Source: Erinaceus europaeus
Lineage: Eukaryota > Chordata > Mammalia > Eulipotyphla > Erinaceidae
Assembly: GCF_950295315.1 (NCBI RefSeq)
Contig: NC_080168.1
Location: 74,751,519 to 74,815,518 of the forward strand
Direction of reading: 5' to 3'
Length of the DNA: 64,000 nucleotides
Below are positions 22,283 to 32,859 of the stretch, one piece after another. The position numbers were made by a program, and so were the translations under genes. Within the stretch, counting starts at the first letter, position 1, and every line of letters begins with the position of its first letter. The notes beneath the pieces are model-generated. The model saw nothing but the letters and a program-made list of their open reading frames with translations. It was not told the origin of the DNA and searched no databases.

Positions 22283-22520
22283 TTAGTGATTTAGTAATGA
22301 TTAACAAAATTGTATGATAATAGGGGTGCAATTCTACGTAATTCCCATCACCAGAGTTCCATATCTCATCCCCTCCATTCCTGAGTATGGACCCAGGATC
22401 ATTATGGGGTACAGCAGGTGGGAGGTCTGGCTTCTGTAATTGCTTCTCTACTGGTGGGTCCATACCCTAGCCTGTTTATATCTTTCCCTAGTGGGGCAGG
22501 GCTCTGGGGATCCTGGGACG
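22283..22520 (-). mobile_element. L1 3' UTR copy, antisense
   Basis: 'ttagtgatttagtaatgatt', 'gagtatggacccaggatc', 'ggtctggcttctgtaattgc' and 'ccctagtggggcaggg', in reversed order of the common L1 3' UTR. Confidence 0.8.
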
Positions 22521-22589
22521 GTTCCACATGGTCAAGGCAGTCCTATGGCTCTGGTGTAGCATACAGAACTAATAATAAGCAGTTGTTCA

Positions 22590-22770
22590 GGTGTTGACAC
22601 ACCACCATGTAAAGGGGGAACTTCAAAGATGGTGGGGCAGTGCTGTGGTGTCTCTTGTTTCTCTCCCTCAATCTCTCTATCTAAAAGAAGGGTGCAAAAG
22701 TCTACTGGGAGCAGAAAAATGGTGCAGGCAAGGAGCCCCAACGACAACCCTACTGGCTGAAAAATAAAAG
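22590..22770 (+). mobile_element. Diverged sense SINE with 3' module
   Basis: 'caggtgttgacacaccacc', 'tggggcagtgctgtggtg', a CT body, then the module 'ctactgggagcagaaaaatg' and 'gacaaccctactgg'. Confidence 0.6.
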
Positions 22771-22929
22771 GGGGTAGGGGTAGGTCACCACTGGAGACTC
22801 AGGCTCCTTGTGCTTTCAGGTCACTAGTCCTGGAGATATGTCAGCGGGAGGTGACGTTGCTTGTGAGAAGGGTGATGACTGTCCTCTGTGACTGCTGCCT
22901 CCCTCTCCCCAAATTACTTTCCTCCTCTT

Positions 22930-23065
22930 CTTTTTCAATTTTTTTAAACCAGATCACTGCTCAGCTCTGGCTTATGGTGGTGCTGGGGATTGAACCTGGG
23001 ACCTTGGAGCCTCAAGCCCAAGAGCCTATTTGTATAACCATCATGCTCTGTCATCTGCCCTCCCC
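22930..23065 (-). mobile_element. Second tRNA-SINE subtype, antisense
   Basis: 'actgctcagctctggctta', 'gtgctggggattgaacctg' and 'ataaccatcatgctctg'. Confidence 0.78.
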
Positions 23066-23244
23066 CACTTGATTCTAATCAGTATACAGGCAGTGCTAAA
23101 GCTGTGTCCCAAAGAGGTGAAATACTGTCAGTAAGTCTAAAGTGTACACCTGATTTTCAAGTGCTATTGGCTGTGTCAAATCATGCCACTATGCTGACAT
23201 GGGAATCAGTGGTTCATCTCTGTTCTTGGCGATACTAGAACAAA

Positions 23245-23395
23245 AGCTTGGGGTCAGCGAGGGAGTTCAGGCGCAGAGCGCATGCCATACATGCACGAAG
23301 TCTTGGGTTGGAATGCCGGCAGCACATAAAATAACAGAGTGGTGCTTGGCTCTTTCTCACTCTTAATGATAAAGTAATAAAAAAATCTATTCAAA
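23245..23395 (+). mobile_element. tRNA-like SINE, sense, older subtype
   Basis: 'gggtcagcgagggagttcag', 'gcgcagagcgcatgcc', a B-box-like 'gggttggaatgccggc', then 'gtaataaaaaaatc'. The layout fits a tRNA-headed SINE with a short body. Confidence 0.55.
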
Positions 23396-23929
23396 AAGAA
23401 TTAAAAGCTTAATTTTCTGGTTGAGACTTGAACTTGTTCTTTTAATTGGCCTCTCTTCTCAATCTCGGGGTTGCTTGAGAGTGTGCACATACCTAATCTG
23501 GCCTCTGAGCCCAGGTGTGGCCTCTACGCAGAGGAAATGCTCTGTGTCCCCAGTCCACAGGACAGAACACCAAGCAGCAGGTCTCAGCACTGTTCTGAAC
23601 AGTTAGTGGAGACCAGTTAATTCTCTTGAGAATTATGTTTCCTCTTCTCTGGAGGAACACTCAGTGCCCTTTGTGACAACACCCAACACTCTTATTGGCT
23701 GACTGTTTCCTCACTTATATGTAGAGTCTGAGCTTCAATCTTTTCACTGTTGTTATAAAAGCCCTTTTATAAAGCCATTTTTAAAGAAAACAAAACACGT
23801 TTTATAAAAGAAAAAAAGTTTAACTTGTTTCATATGTCCCAAAAGGGGGGGAGAGAAGTGGGGACAATGCCAATACTGAGTTTCCTCCTCCTATTCCCAA
23901 ATCCCAATCAAAGGGAATAGTGTTTCTAT
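23396..23929. other. Single-copy stretch, nothing recognised
   Basis: There is a short GTATG-type donor on the minus strand at about 23,470, but no convincing exon. Confidence 0.3.
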
Positions 23930-24345
23930 TTTTGAAGTGCTCACATACCAGATAAATGAACGAAGACATTATTAAAGAATATTCATCGTGTACTATCTAT
24001 GACAGCAAAAACAAATAACATTTTGAAACCCCACAACAGGGAATGATGAATTAAACTAGAGCCTATCGGTGGCATGAAATATTAGGCAGTCATTAAAAGT
24101 AATATTAAAAAACATTTAACAACATGCGGGATGCTCATGATTTATGAGGGAAGTAATACTGGCTATAAAGCTTTTATGATGTGCTCTAAGTTTGGTACCA
24201 ATGTGCAAATGTACACAAGTTGTAGGAAATATGAGAAAGTACAAACATTAATTTCTGAGTTGGAAGATGACAGCTATTTTTATCTTTAAATTTTTATGCA
24301 TTTTCCAAATTTCCCACAAAAGGGAAATGGAAATTCTAGATTAGA
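23930..24345 (+). mobile_element. Ancient L1M-type 3' region
   Basis: 'acaacagggaatgatgaatt', 'gcagtcattaaaagtaat', then a T-rich end with 'tgcattttccaaatttcc', the usual order of old mammalian L1 3' ends. Very diverged. Confidence 0.5.
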
Positions 24346-24384
24346 GCACCTACATGTGAGTACATCAGATCTATAAAAGTTATC

Positions 24385-24475
24385 GATTGAAAACTGAGAA
24401 ATGTTATGCATGTACAAACTATTGTATTTGCTGTCGAATGTAAAACATTAATTCTCCAATAAAGAAATTAAAAAA
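24385..24475 (+). mobile_element. Very short L1 3' end
   Basis: 'gaaatgttatgcatgtacaa', 'actattgtatttgctgtc' and 'ccaataaagaaatt' plus an A tract match the L1 end at 30,300-30,385. Confidence 0.8.
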
Positions 24476-25002
24476 AATTATTGATTTTTCTTGCAAGATA
24501 ATTGCTTTTATCTCTGCATCAAGTCTTTTTGGGAAAGTATGTTCAATCTCTGAAATGGCAAACTTCTGTTTCAGAGCTTGATTTTTCTCTCTGGGCATTC
24601 ATGCCCACGTCAGGTCACTCTGCATCGAGCTGAAATTTAGTCTTTTTTGTCTGTTTCTCTATAATGTAGATTAGCAGAAAGTATGTGCATTTGTTAAAGC
24701 CCAAGTTAAACATGTTCTAGACCTGGGCACCCAAATCCACCAGTGGCCACACAGGCTTTTACTGCCCTTATTCAGACAGCCAGGATGAATGGTAACTCAG
24801 GCTCAGCTGTGGAACGCCATGGTCAGTTGGCAGAGAGGTGTTCAGTAAGAAGACTCTTGAGTGTTCAGTGGAAATAGGCACAGTGAGGCCAGTTTCTGCC
24901 TTACTCCCATAGTGATTCCTTCAGCCTTTTCTTATGGCTATGTACATGCTGGAAGGTCAGTTTGCTAACAATATCTGTTCTTGTCCTCAGTTTTTTTTCC
25001 AG

Positions 25003-25003
25003 A

Positions 25004-25032
<29 letters not shown>
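25003..25032. repeat. (TG)n microsatellite
   Basis: About 14 TG units. Confidence 0.95.
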
Positions 25033-25035
<3 letters not shown>

Positions 25036-25501
25036 AAATGAAATCAGGGATTTCCTCACCAGTGGCAGAACATGTAGTGAATTTAGAAAACATAGTAGGC
25101 ACCTGGGACAAAGAAATGTCTGGAGCAGGAGGTAATTGAAAACAACTTTCTATCTTCTATTTTTTACTTAAAATAAATAAACAAAATAAAGTCTTCCAGG
25201 AATGGTTCAATAGTGTAAACACTGAGCACCAGTGAAAACCCAGGGATGAAAAAACAAATAGAAATCTTTAGTAAAAACAAGCAAACAGAAAAACCAAACT
25301 ATTAGTAAATGCAGAATAGAAGGAACATACCTCAATGCTATCAAAACCATATATGACAAACCTATGACTAGCAACATATTCAATATGTAAAAACAAAATT
25401 TTTCTCTAAAACCTGAACAAAGCAAAGATGTTCACACTCACCACTACTCATTCTAGTCCTGAAAATCTTAACCACAGAGATGAGGTAAGAAAGTGATATA
25501 A

Positions 25502-25784
25502 GGGAATCGGGTGGTAGCACAGCGGGTTAAGCACAGGTGGCACAAAGCACAAGGACCAGCAGAAGGATGCCGGTTCGAGCCCCCGTCTCCTCTCCCCACC
25601 TGCAGAAGAGTTGCTTGACAAGTGGTGAAGCAGGTCTGAAGGTGTCTATCTTTCTTTCCCCATCTTCCCCTCCTCTCTCCATTTTTCTCTGTCCTATCCA
25701 ACAATGATGACATCAATAACAACAACAATAATAACTACAACAAGGGCAACAAAAGGAAATAAATATTTAAAAAAAATTTTAAAA
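25502..25784 (+). mobile_element. ERI-type SINE, long subtype, sense, with perfect TSD
   Basis: 'gggaatcgggtggtagcac', B-box 'cggttcgagcccc', 'gtcctatccaacaatgatg' and 'caagggcaacaaaagg'. It is bounded by AAGAAAGTGATATAA at 25,487-25,501 and 25,785-25,799 and lies within the ancient L1. Confidence 0.95.
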
Positions 25785-25879
25785 AAGAAAGTGATATAAA
25801 GAAGTCCAAACTGGAAAAGAAGCATTTACACTATTTCCAGATGATGCCATGAAAATATAAAAAGAACAACCTCAAGATT

Positions 25880-26070
25880 CTACAAAAAAAACCTGGGAAC
25901 AATTTCCACCTCCAGCAGGAGAAGCTTCATGAACAGTGGGGCAGTGCTGTAGGTATCTCTCCTCTTTCCTTCCCTCTCTAAAGAATACAAAGGAACAAAA
26001 ACTGGCTACTGGGAGCAGTGGAGTTATGCAGGCACAGAGCTCCAGTGGAAGAAACAAATAAACCACAACA
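25880..26070 (+). mobile_element. Truncated sense SINE with 3' module
   Basis: 'gaagcttcatgaacagtgg', 'gcagtgctgtaggtatc', then the module 'ctactgggagcagtggag' and 'gctccagtggaag'. The tRNA-like head is missing. Confidence 0.6.
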
Positions 26071-26164
26071 ACAAAACCCTAAAAGAAATGGAATTTCCAG
26101 TCCTGTATTCATTGAATTGGATGAACGAATATTGTAAAAATGACCACCTTATCTAAAGCAATTT

Positions 26165-26285
26165 ATTTTTATTTTTTAAAATAGCTATTAATTAGGAAGA
26201 ACAAGAACATCACTTTGGCATATGCAATACTAGGGATCAAACTTAATACCTCATGCTTTATCCATTACACCACCTCTTGGGCTAC
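26165..26285 (-). mobile_element. Diverged antisense SINE
   Basis: 'aatactagggatcaaactt' (decayed B-box region) and 'tccattacaccacctcttgg'. Confidence 0.45.
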
Positions 26286-26635
26286 ACCTAAAGCAGTTCA
26301 TAGCTTCACTGCAAACTCTATAAAAATTCTAGTGGGTGGCCCTAGTCAGAGAGTGCTTGGCTTTACCCATAGATTCAAAGAGCTAGACCTCTAACAGATC
26401 CCTCTTTATACCATCACTGGTCACACTTCCATTAGGAATGCCAGTATAAGCCCTTACGTGGGCTTCTTCAAGACCTCACCCTTCACTATGAACTAGCAAT
26501 GGTAAGGACTTCCCTACTCACAGAAGGGAGGCTAGATCATCCTCCTCTGCCACTTGAGGAAAACGGATCTCTGCCCTAGATCAAATCGATATTGTAAACA
26601 GTTAATTTTACTTATATATTTTCTTCAAGTTTGGA

Positions 26636-26695
26636 AGTTTCCTTCTTTCCTCCCTTCCCCTTCCTTCCCTTCCTTCCTTCCTTCATTTCTTTTTC

Positions 26696-26747
<52 letters not shown>

Positions 26748-26861
26748 TCCCTCCTTCCCTTTCTTCCTCCCTCCCTCCCTTCCTCCCTTCCCCATTCCTT
26801 TCCTTGCTTCCTTCTTTCATTTCTCTTTCTTTCTTTCCCTCCCTCCCTTCCTTTCTTCCTC

Positions 26862-26897
<36 letters not shown>

Positions 26898-26922
26898 TTA
26901 TTCTTTCTTTCTTTTGCAGAAC
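26636..26922. repeat. (CTTT)n/(CCTT)n pyrimidine tract
   Basis: About 285 bp of interrupted CTTT/CCCT repeats. It abuts the antisense SINE at 26,922, so it is best read as that SINE's hugely expanded A-rich tail in reverse. The long Phe/Ser frames it creates are artefacts. Confidence 0.93.
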
Positions 26923-27035
26923 ACTGCTCAACTGCTCAGCTCTGGCTTATGGTGGTATGAGGGAATGAACCTAGGACTCTGGAGCCTCAGGCATGACAGC
27001 CTCTTTGCATAACCATTATGCTATCTACTTCTGCC
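26922..27035 (-). mobile_element. Second tRNA-SINE subtype, antisense
   Basis: 'aactgctcagctctggct', 'gggaatgaacctaggac' and 'gcataaccattatgctatc'. Confidence 0.8.
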
Positions 27036-27689
27036 TCAGGGAGCTACTTTCTGCCCTGATCCAGCTTTCTGGCCTTACTCTCAATTTTGATACCAACACC
27101 ACAGACAATATTTTTAGTCCACCTCTATGTTAGCTATCAAGCTCCAGCAAAAAATTACCACATTCATAGGCTCCTAATAACATACCTAAAATGACTTCCT
27201 AGCTTCTTTTCACCCTAAAATCGCTATTCCCCATCTGTCTATCACTACTTTTTGGTTCTTTTTATTAAACATTTTGTCCAGAGTTATATCTTACTGCCTC
27301 TTAGCCACCAAGTTTTGGATGATACTTGAACTACCTAATCTCCCTGGACAGACAACCACCTCTCCAGAGCCCTGCTCCACTAGGGAAAGACAGAAGCAGG
27401 CTAGGATTATGGATCGACCTGTCAACACCCACGGTAATCAGAGAAATTACAGAAGCCAGACCTTCCATTTTCTGCACTCCATAATGAGCATGGGCTCCCA
27501 GAGGGATAAAGAATAGGAAAGCTTCCAATAGAGGAAGTGGGAGAGAAAACACTGGTGGTGGAATGGTGTGGAATTGTACCCTTCTTATCCAGTGGACTTG
27601 CAGTTAATTCTTAAATAAAATTTAAAAAAATTTTTAAAAATGGGAAAATATATATAAATAACAGTCACCCCTTATCTGTGATCTTAGGG

Positions 27690-27812
27690 GAACTATTATA
27701 GTTTCTTTCCAGTGGAAGGAATGGGGACACAGAACTCTGGTGGTGGGAAAGGTGTGGAATTATACTGGTCATCTTATAAATTTTGTAAATCAATACTGAC
27801 TCACTAGAAAAG
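27690..27812 (+). mobile_element. Short L1 3' UTR piece
   Basis: 'agaactctggtggtggga' with 'ggtgtggaattatactgg'. Confidence 0.65.
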
Positions 27813-28465
27813 AAAAAACTCCCAGCAGCATTCTTCAAGGAAGTAGAACAAAAATTATATAAGTTTTGGGGAGCCACAAAAGGCCATGACTCACTGAAGC
27901 AATTTTGAGAGAACAAAGAAATGAAGTATCACACTTTCTGACTTCAAACTGTAATACAAATCAACAGTAATGAAAAGAATATGATATTGGAACACAAACA
28001 CTCAGAACAATGTCATAAGGACAGAGGGGCCAGAAGTAAACCCATATGCATACAGGCATCAAATTTATGACAAAGGAGAGTAAAAGTACGATGACAAAAG
28101 ATTTAACAAAATGGTTTTGGAAAACCAGACAGCCACAGGTGAAAAAATAAATCCATACTATCATTTAACAGCATACACAATAATGCACTTAAATTAGATT
28201 AAATATGTGAATATCATATCTGAAAATATCAACAATACACCTTGGAGACAACATAGGCATCACACACTCCTGAAACTTATATCAGAGATACATTTGGAGA
28301 TTTAACTGCCTTGGCCGTAATAAGCATACAGGATTATAGTGAAGTTAGCTTCAAAAAAATCACCAAAATTAACAAAAGACAACTGAGCAAATGGGAGATG
28401 TATGTACATTAAAAGTCTTAAAAAGACTTTTATGAGATCTAACTATACTAAAGAAAGCTCAGGAG

Positions 28466-28645
28466 ACTGGGTGGTAGTTCACCTGACTGAGTGCACATGT
28501 TACCGTGCACAAGAACATTGGTTCAAACCCCAGCTCCCCACCTACAGAGGGGAAGTTTCTCAAGTGGTGAAGCAGGTCTGCAGGCGTCTATCTTTCTTTT
28601 TACCTCCCCTCTCAATTTCTCTTTCTGCTCCTCAGGTAAAAGAAA
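28466..28645 (+). mobile_element. ERI-type tRNA SINE (sense)
   Basis: 'gactgggtggtagttcacc', 'attggttcaaaccccag', 'gtgaagcaggtctgcagg' and 'ctcaatttctctttctgc', then an AAAG/AAGG tail. Confidence 0.85.
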
Positions 28646-28740
28646 GAAAGAAAAAGAGAAAGGTAGGAAGGAAGGAAGGAAGGAAGGAAGGAAGGAAGGA
28701 AGGAAGGAAAGAAGGAAAGAAGGAAGGAAGAAAGGAAACA
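28646..28740. repeat. (AAGG)n tract
   Basis: An expanded purine tail of the preceding SINE. Confidence 0.9.
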
Positions 28741-28779
28741 TGCATGTAAACAACAAAAAATAGTTAAAATAAAAAGTGG

Positions 28780-28890
28780 GTGGCGAGTCTTATACACACA
28801 TACATAGGTGAGAAGTTATACTCCTAAAACTTTATAATATTGAGAATTATTGTTGAGTCGATGGTAAACATAATACAGGAAACCAAACCA
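28780..28890 (+). repeat. LINE-tail motif shared with 2,280 and 36,830
   Basis: 'gagaagttatactcctaa' followed by 'actttataatattgag'. Confidence 0.4.
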
Positions 28891-29394
28891 GGCCTTTTGC
28901 TACCTACTTTTGTGCTGAACTCCTACATTCTACTGCCCTTCTTAATGTGTACTTGACTTATGGAGTAAGAAAAAAAAAAAAGATGGCAGGCTGTGTGAAA
29001 GGTAGAAGGCTTCTGTGCAGGTCAAGGGTAGTGTGAGGCAGGAAGTCAACAAACAGCAGGCTTGAAGAACTGACACCTGTCATTTTGCACCCCACTTCCA
29101 GCTAGGCTACAAACTCGTCTACTGGGCGCTGGTGTTCCTTGGAACAATCAGGTTGTGTGTGTTGGAGGAGGGGAGTGTATGCAAGGTCTAAGTTCTCACA
29201 CTGAGATGTGTCTTATCTCTCCCACTTCCCAGGCCCAAGAGCAGGGAGCAGAGTGTTGTGGGAGGCAAGAATGGGGCCTGAGTTGTCTTTGCCCTGTGTA
29301 AGCATGACCCCATCTTCCTGTGTGGCTTGTCTTTTATCTGCCTTGCTTTAACACTCAGTATTCTTATAGCTCATGCTTCACTTTATTTAAGTTT
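28891..29394. other. Single-copy stretch, nothing recognised
   Basis: Non-repetitive. No open frame or splice-bounded block was accepted. Confidence 0.35.
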
Positions 29395-29545
29395 AACATT
29401 TTATTTATTTTACAGAGAGAGAGAGAAAGAGAGATGGAATATGAGTCAGTCAGTCCTAGCACTTCTCAGATCTGGTTTATGGTGGTGCAGGGGATTGAAC
29501 CTGGGACATCAGAATCTCAGGCAGGAAAATATTTTGCATTTTTTC
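29395..29545 (-). mobile_element. Second tRNA-SINE subtype, antisense
   Basis: 'ttttacagagagagagag', 'tctggtttatggtggtgc' and 'ggggattgaacctgggac'. Confidence 0.75.
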
Positions 29546-29559
29546 CTGCCAAGTTTTTT

Positions 29560-29870
29560 TAAAAAAATTATTTGTGATTAATAATGCATTACAAGATTGT
29601 ACAACTACAGAATATAGTTCTACACTACACATACCAAAGTTCTGTGTCCCCCATTCTCCCACCTCCCAAAGATAAGCATCATAGTTCTCATAAAGTCTTA
29701 CAAGCAGTTTTTTTTGTAAATTCATATATATCAGTTCTCTAGATTTCACATACAAATGAAGCCATCTTGCATCTCTTATTTTGCTAGGCATAGTCACCTC
29801 TAGTCCCATCCATTTTGTCCCAAAGGGAACAATAGCATCAATTGTGATGCTTCCAGGGATCCCTTTTGCG
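29560..29870 (-). mobile_element. L1-type 3' end, antisense
   Basis: 'ttgtgattaataatgcatt', 'agttctgtgtcccccatt', 'cccaaagataagcatcat' and 'tatatatcagttctctag' follow the reversed 3' end of an L1 subfamily. Confidence 0.55.
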
Positions 29871-29924
29871 GGGGGAGGGGAGACCCATGCTTACACAGTT
29901 CCAGTGCTCCAAGCAGACTTTTGA

Positions 29925-30122
29925 TTATTATTATTATTATTTAGATAGAGGGGGAGAGGGGAGAGAGAGAGAGTGAGAGTGAACATGGGACACCAGAGCA
30001 CCATGCCCCTGCTTACAAAGTTTCCCTTTTGCATGGTGCACCTGTGCAGTGCCAGGGGCTTGAACCTGGGTCCTCATACATGGTAACGTATGTGCTCTAC
30101 CAGGTGAGCTATCTCGTGGTCC
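29925..30122 (-). mobile_element. ERI-related SINE, antisense
   Basis: (ATT)n tail, 'gagagagagagagtgagag', 'ggggcttgaacctgggtcc' and 'gctctaccaggtgagctatc'. Confidence 0.75.
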
Positions 30123-30133
30123 CTCATTTTTAA

Positions 30134-30385
30134 AAGATGATCTCACTCTCAGGCAGAAGCTGAAAAACAAGATCAGAAGAGCAAACACAAGTAGAACCTG
30201 AACTGGAATTGGTGTACTGCACCAAAGTAAAAGACTTTGGGGTGGGTGGGGAGAATACAGGTCCTTCAGAGGACCTAGTGGGGGTTGTATTATTATATGG
30301 AAAACTGAGAAATGTTATGCATGTACAAACTATTGTATTTACTTTCAAATGTAAAACATTAATTCCCCAATAAAGAAATTTTAAA
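30134..30385 (+). mobile_element. 5'-truncated L1 3' end
   Basis: 'gatctcactctcaggcag', 'ggggtgggtggggagaatac', 'gcatgtacaaactattgt' and 'ccaataaagaaatttt', closely like the 3' UTR at 5,960-6,170. Confidence 0.88.
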
Positions 30386-30514
30386 AAAAGAGATACCACT
30401 TTCACAAACTGGGCAGAAGACTTGATGTTTATAGACAAGAACAACATGGCTAACCAGAGCCTCCTGAGGTGGCGCTACACTTAGACACTCTCCCAGTCTC
30501 TCCTTGACACTCTT

Positions 30515-30800
30515 TTTTTTTTTTCCCCCTTTTGTTGCCCTTATTGTAGCTTCGTTGTGGTTATTATTATTATTACCCTTGTTGACGCAATTCATTGTTG
30601 GATAGGACAGAGAGAAATGGAGAGAGGAGGGGAAGACAGAGAAGGGGAGAGAAAGATAGACACCTGCAGACCTGCTTCACCGCAGGTCGTGAAGCAACTC
30701 CCCTGCAGGTGGGGAGCCGGGGGCTCGAACTGGGATCCTTACGCCGGTCCCTGCGCTTTGTGCCACATGCACTTAACCCACTGCGCCACCGCCCGACCCC
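30515..30800 (-). mobile_element. ERI-type SINE, long subtype, antisense, with TSD
   Basis: T-rich start, 'gttggataggacagagag', 'acctgcaggtggggagcc'-like region, 'gggctcgaactgggatcc' and 'cgccaccgcccgacccc'. It is bounded by CCTTGACACTCTT at 30,502-30,514 and 30,801-30,813. It looks young because the CpGs are retained. Confidence 0.95.
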
Positions 30801-30813
30801 CCTTGACACTCTT

Positions 30814-31251
30814 AACACCTTTTCTCTGGCAGGTTTAAGGACAGCTTTCAGGACTGAGCTACATGAGTGTGTGTGTGCTGGGGTGTGTGTTCTGCTTGAC
30901 AGCAATGACCTTCAGCATCATAAATTAAACCTCTGTAAAGATTGCAAATGGTTCTTCTAGCCCCAGTGTGTGAGCGTGAATCATTCAAATCATGGATGTG
31001 GAGTTGAAGCCTTGTTGAAGTGGAAACAAGGCTGCACTCAGAAAAAATCTACGGCAAACTTGGAGACAAAATTCTACATGCTGCGGCCTTACGCTGCCGC
31101 TTGGATTCCTCCCATTTGTTCTTTTATTTCTTGCATTCTCTCCCTTCCCTTTCACCTTCTCACCACACAGACACAGGCAAGGCTCCTAGGTGGCTATGAG
31201 TCTGGAAGGAAGGCCATTGGGAAAGATGCAGAATGAGGCTAGATTATATAT
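30814..31251. other. Single-copy stretch, nothing firm
   Basis: Contains a plus-strand acceptor-like 'cttttctctggcag' at about 30,820-30,832, but I see no paired donor that makes a convincing exon. Confidence 0.3.
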
Positions 31252-31605
31252 TAATTTTTTCTTACTTTATCTGATAGGACAGAAATAAGTTGAGAGTGAA
31301 GAGGGTAGAGAGAGAGAGAGGCAGAGAAACACCTGTGGTACTGTTTCATAACTCATCACACTCCCTCCTGCAGGTGGAGGCCAAGGGCTTGAAGCCCAAC
31401 CTTTTGGAATTGTAATGTGTGCATTTCACTGGGTGCACCACTGTTCAGCCCCTCTTAGAATTTAAAATTGGCTGGTTTTTATGAGAGGCAGACAAACACC
31501 ACAGAACTCTGCTCAGCTTTGGAACATAGCAATGTTGGGGCTCAAATTTGGGCATTCAGACACTCAGGTCCTGTGTGCTGACATGATTAATAGTCTCCTT
31601 CCATA
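31252..31605 (-). mobile_element. Two antisense SINEs (ERI type, then second subtype)
   Basis: The first (31,252-31,452) shows 'cctcctgcaggtggaggcc', 'gggcttgaagcccaacc' and 'accactgttcagcccc'. The second (31,470-31,605) shows 'actctgctcagctttgg' and 'gttggggctcaaatttgg'. Confidence 0.7.
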
Positions 31606-31944
31606 CCATCCTAACTTAATACTTTTATATCTGTCATAAATCATCAGCAGTGAATGGGCTGGCTACCCAGCTTTTCTAAGAGGCCACAGAAATCAAAAGG
31701 AAATCCATTGCTATGCTTTCAGGAAAGAAAACTGAAATTTTCAATTTTGAAAACTGAAATCTCTAAAGAAACTGTGGTAAAAGCTAGTTCTGAACCTGGA
31801 TGCCCATAAAAGGTTGAACTGCCTAACTGTCATTATTATAACCAGGTCTGGATAAAAACAAAAACCCATTTCAAGTCAACAAATGCAGTCCTGCTGGAGA
31901 ACAAGCCCTTTGCAGCTGACCTCAATTTCCAGTTCCACTGCTAT
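31606..31944. other. Single-copy stretch, nothing recognised
   Basis: Intron-like, without a recognised repeat. Confidence 0.35.
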
Positions 31945-32195
31945 TTATTATTTATTGTCACCAGGTTGCTGGGGCTCAGTGCCAACATGACTCCACCACT
32001 TCCAGTGGCCATTTTCCCTTCTTTTCTCTAGATAAGAGGGTGAGACACAGAGAGAGATACAAAAAGAGAGAGATGCTACAGCACTCCACCACTGCTCATG
32101 AGTGTTCCCCCTGAGACTGTTCCCGGGGATTGAACCAGGTGGCTGCACATGGGACTGTGTGTGATCAAGGGGGGAGTTACCTGCTGGCCCCTCTA
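31945..32195 (-). mobile_element. ERI-type SINE with 3' module, antisense
   Basis: Reversed module 'gtcaccaggttgctggggc' and 'cttccagtggccatttt', body 'gagacacagagagagatac', then 'ggggattgaaccaggtgg' and the head end 'acctgctggcccc'. Confidence 0.78.
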
Positions 32196-32229
32196 GTGGT
32201 TTTTGAGTAGCCTTCGGAAAACACTTTAC

Positions 32230-32308
32230 CTGGGCATGTGCTTGCATTTGGGGGCCTCAAGAATATCAGACAAGGCATTGAGCAGATGCTGGTGTTGCTC
32301 AATAAAAT
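32230..32308 (-). CDS. Candidate internal exon (79 bp), phase does not match the other exons
   Basis: On the minus strand, acceptor 'ttattgttttcag', then 79 bp, then the donor GTAAAGT. In the frame needing one base from the previous exon it encodes 'FIEQHQHLLNALSDILEAP' plus 'KCKHMP' and ends with two bases of the next codon. The phase-0 frame is also open ('ILLSNTSICSMPC…'), but it looks less protein-like. Phase 1 in and phase 2 out cannot join directly to the phase-0 exon at 39.1 kb or the phase-0 reading at 13.3 kb. It therefore needs intervening exons, is alternatively spliced, belongs to another gene, or is a chance hit. I do not recognise the peptide. Confidence 0.38.
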
Positions 32309-32394
32309 CTGAAAACAATAAAAGGTAACAGTAGCTGACCCAATCTCAGTGTGGTTAGCATTGGATGAGCTAGACAAATTTTTTTTCTTAAGAT

Positions 32395-32690
32395 TTGCAT
32401 AGTTGTTTCCTTTGCTGTATGGTTGTTAAATTGATATAATGATTGACAAGACAAGGATAAGAGGGGTACAATTTTACCACTAGAGTTCCACATCCCATCC
32501 CCTCCATTGGAGGCTTTCCTAGTCTTTATCCCTCTGGAAGTGTGCACCAAAGATCTTTATAGGGTGCAAAAGGTGGGAGGTCTGGCTTCTGTAATTGCTG
32601 CTCTTCTGGACATGAGTGTTGGCTTGTCTCAATCTTTCCCTAGTGGGACAGGGGGCTGGGGAGATGGGCTCCAGGACTCATTGGTAAGGT
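32395..32690 (-). mobile_element. L1 3' UTR copy, antisense
   Basis: 'taagaggggtacaatttta', 'ccatcccctccattggagg', 'ggtctggcttctgtaattgc' and 'ccctagtgggacaggggg'. Confidence 0.8.
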
Positions 32691-32859
32691 TGGCTAGATA
32701 ACTCTTGAGACTCAGTAAGAGATTTGGTAAATTATAAAACTAGACATGTCTAAAGATCCTTCAGGATGTCTCCTGAGAGCCATGATTGCACTTGCCACAC
32801 TAGCAACCTGAATGCTAAACAATTCTTCAAGTCTGAAGTGCCCTGCTACATGGAAGAAC

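Larger units (their letters stand above)
26336..27625 (+). mobile_element. L1 long 3' UTR copy, split by a SINE and its expanded tail
   Basis: The left piece 26,336-26,635 ('cagaagggaggctagatc') and right piece 27,040-27,625 ('ggagctactttctgccctg', 'caagttttggatgatac', 'aattacagaagccagacc') are collinear with 15,360-16,400. It sits in the ancient L1 ORF2. Confidence 0.78.
25205..28450 (+). mobile_element. Ancient L1 ORF2 remnant, broken by nested insertions
   Basis: Pieces of a degraded ORF2 lie in order. The first is 25,300-25,500 ('ggaacatacctcaatgcta', 'catatatgacaaacc'). Next is 25,800-25,880, with the polymerase box decayed ('ctatttccagatgatgcc'), then 26,090-26,160 and 26,290-26,335. 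The last is 27,815-28,450, the downstream ORF2 ('cacactttctgacttcaaac'). The gaps hold younger SINEs and an L1 3' UTR. No frame is usable. Confidence 0.65.

Noticed and set aside
23465..23520. 30-bp segment between AG and GTATGTG on the minus strand
   Set aside because: Too short and with a non-consensus context. No compatible neighbour phase can be shown.
26554..27012. Long Phe/Ser/Pro-rich open frames (and Lys/Glu-rich on the other strand)
   Set aside because: They are produced by the CTTT/CCTT microsatellite and have no non-repeat content.
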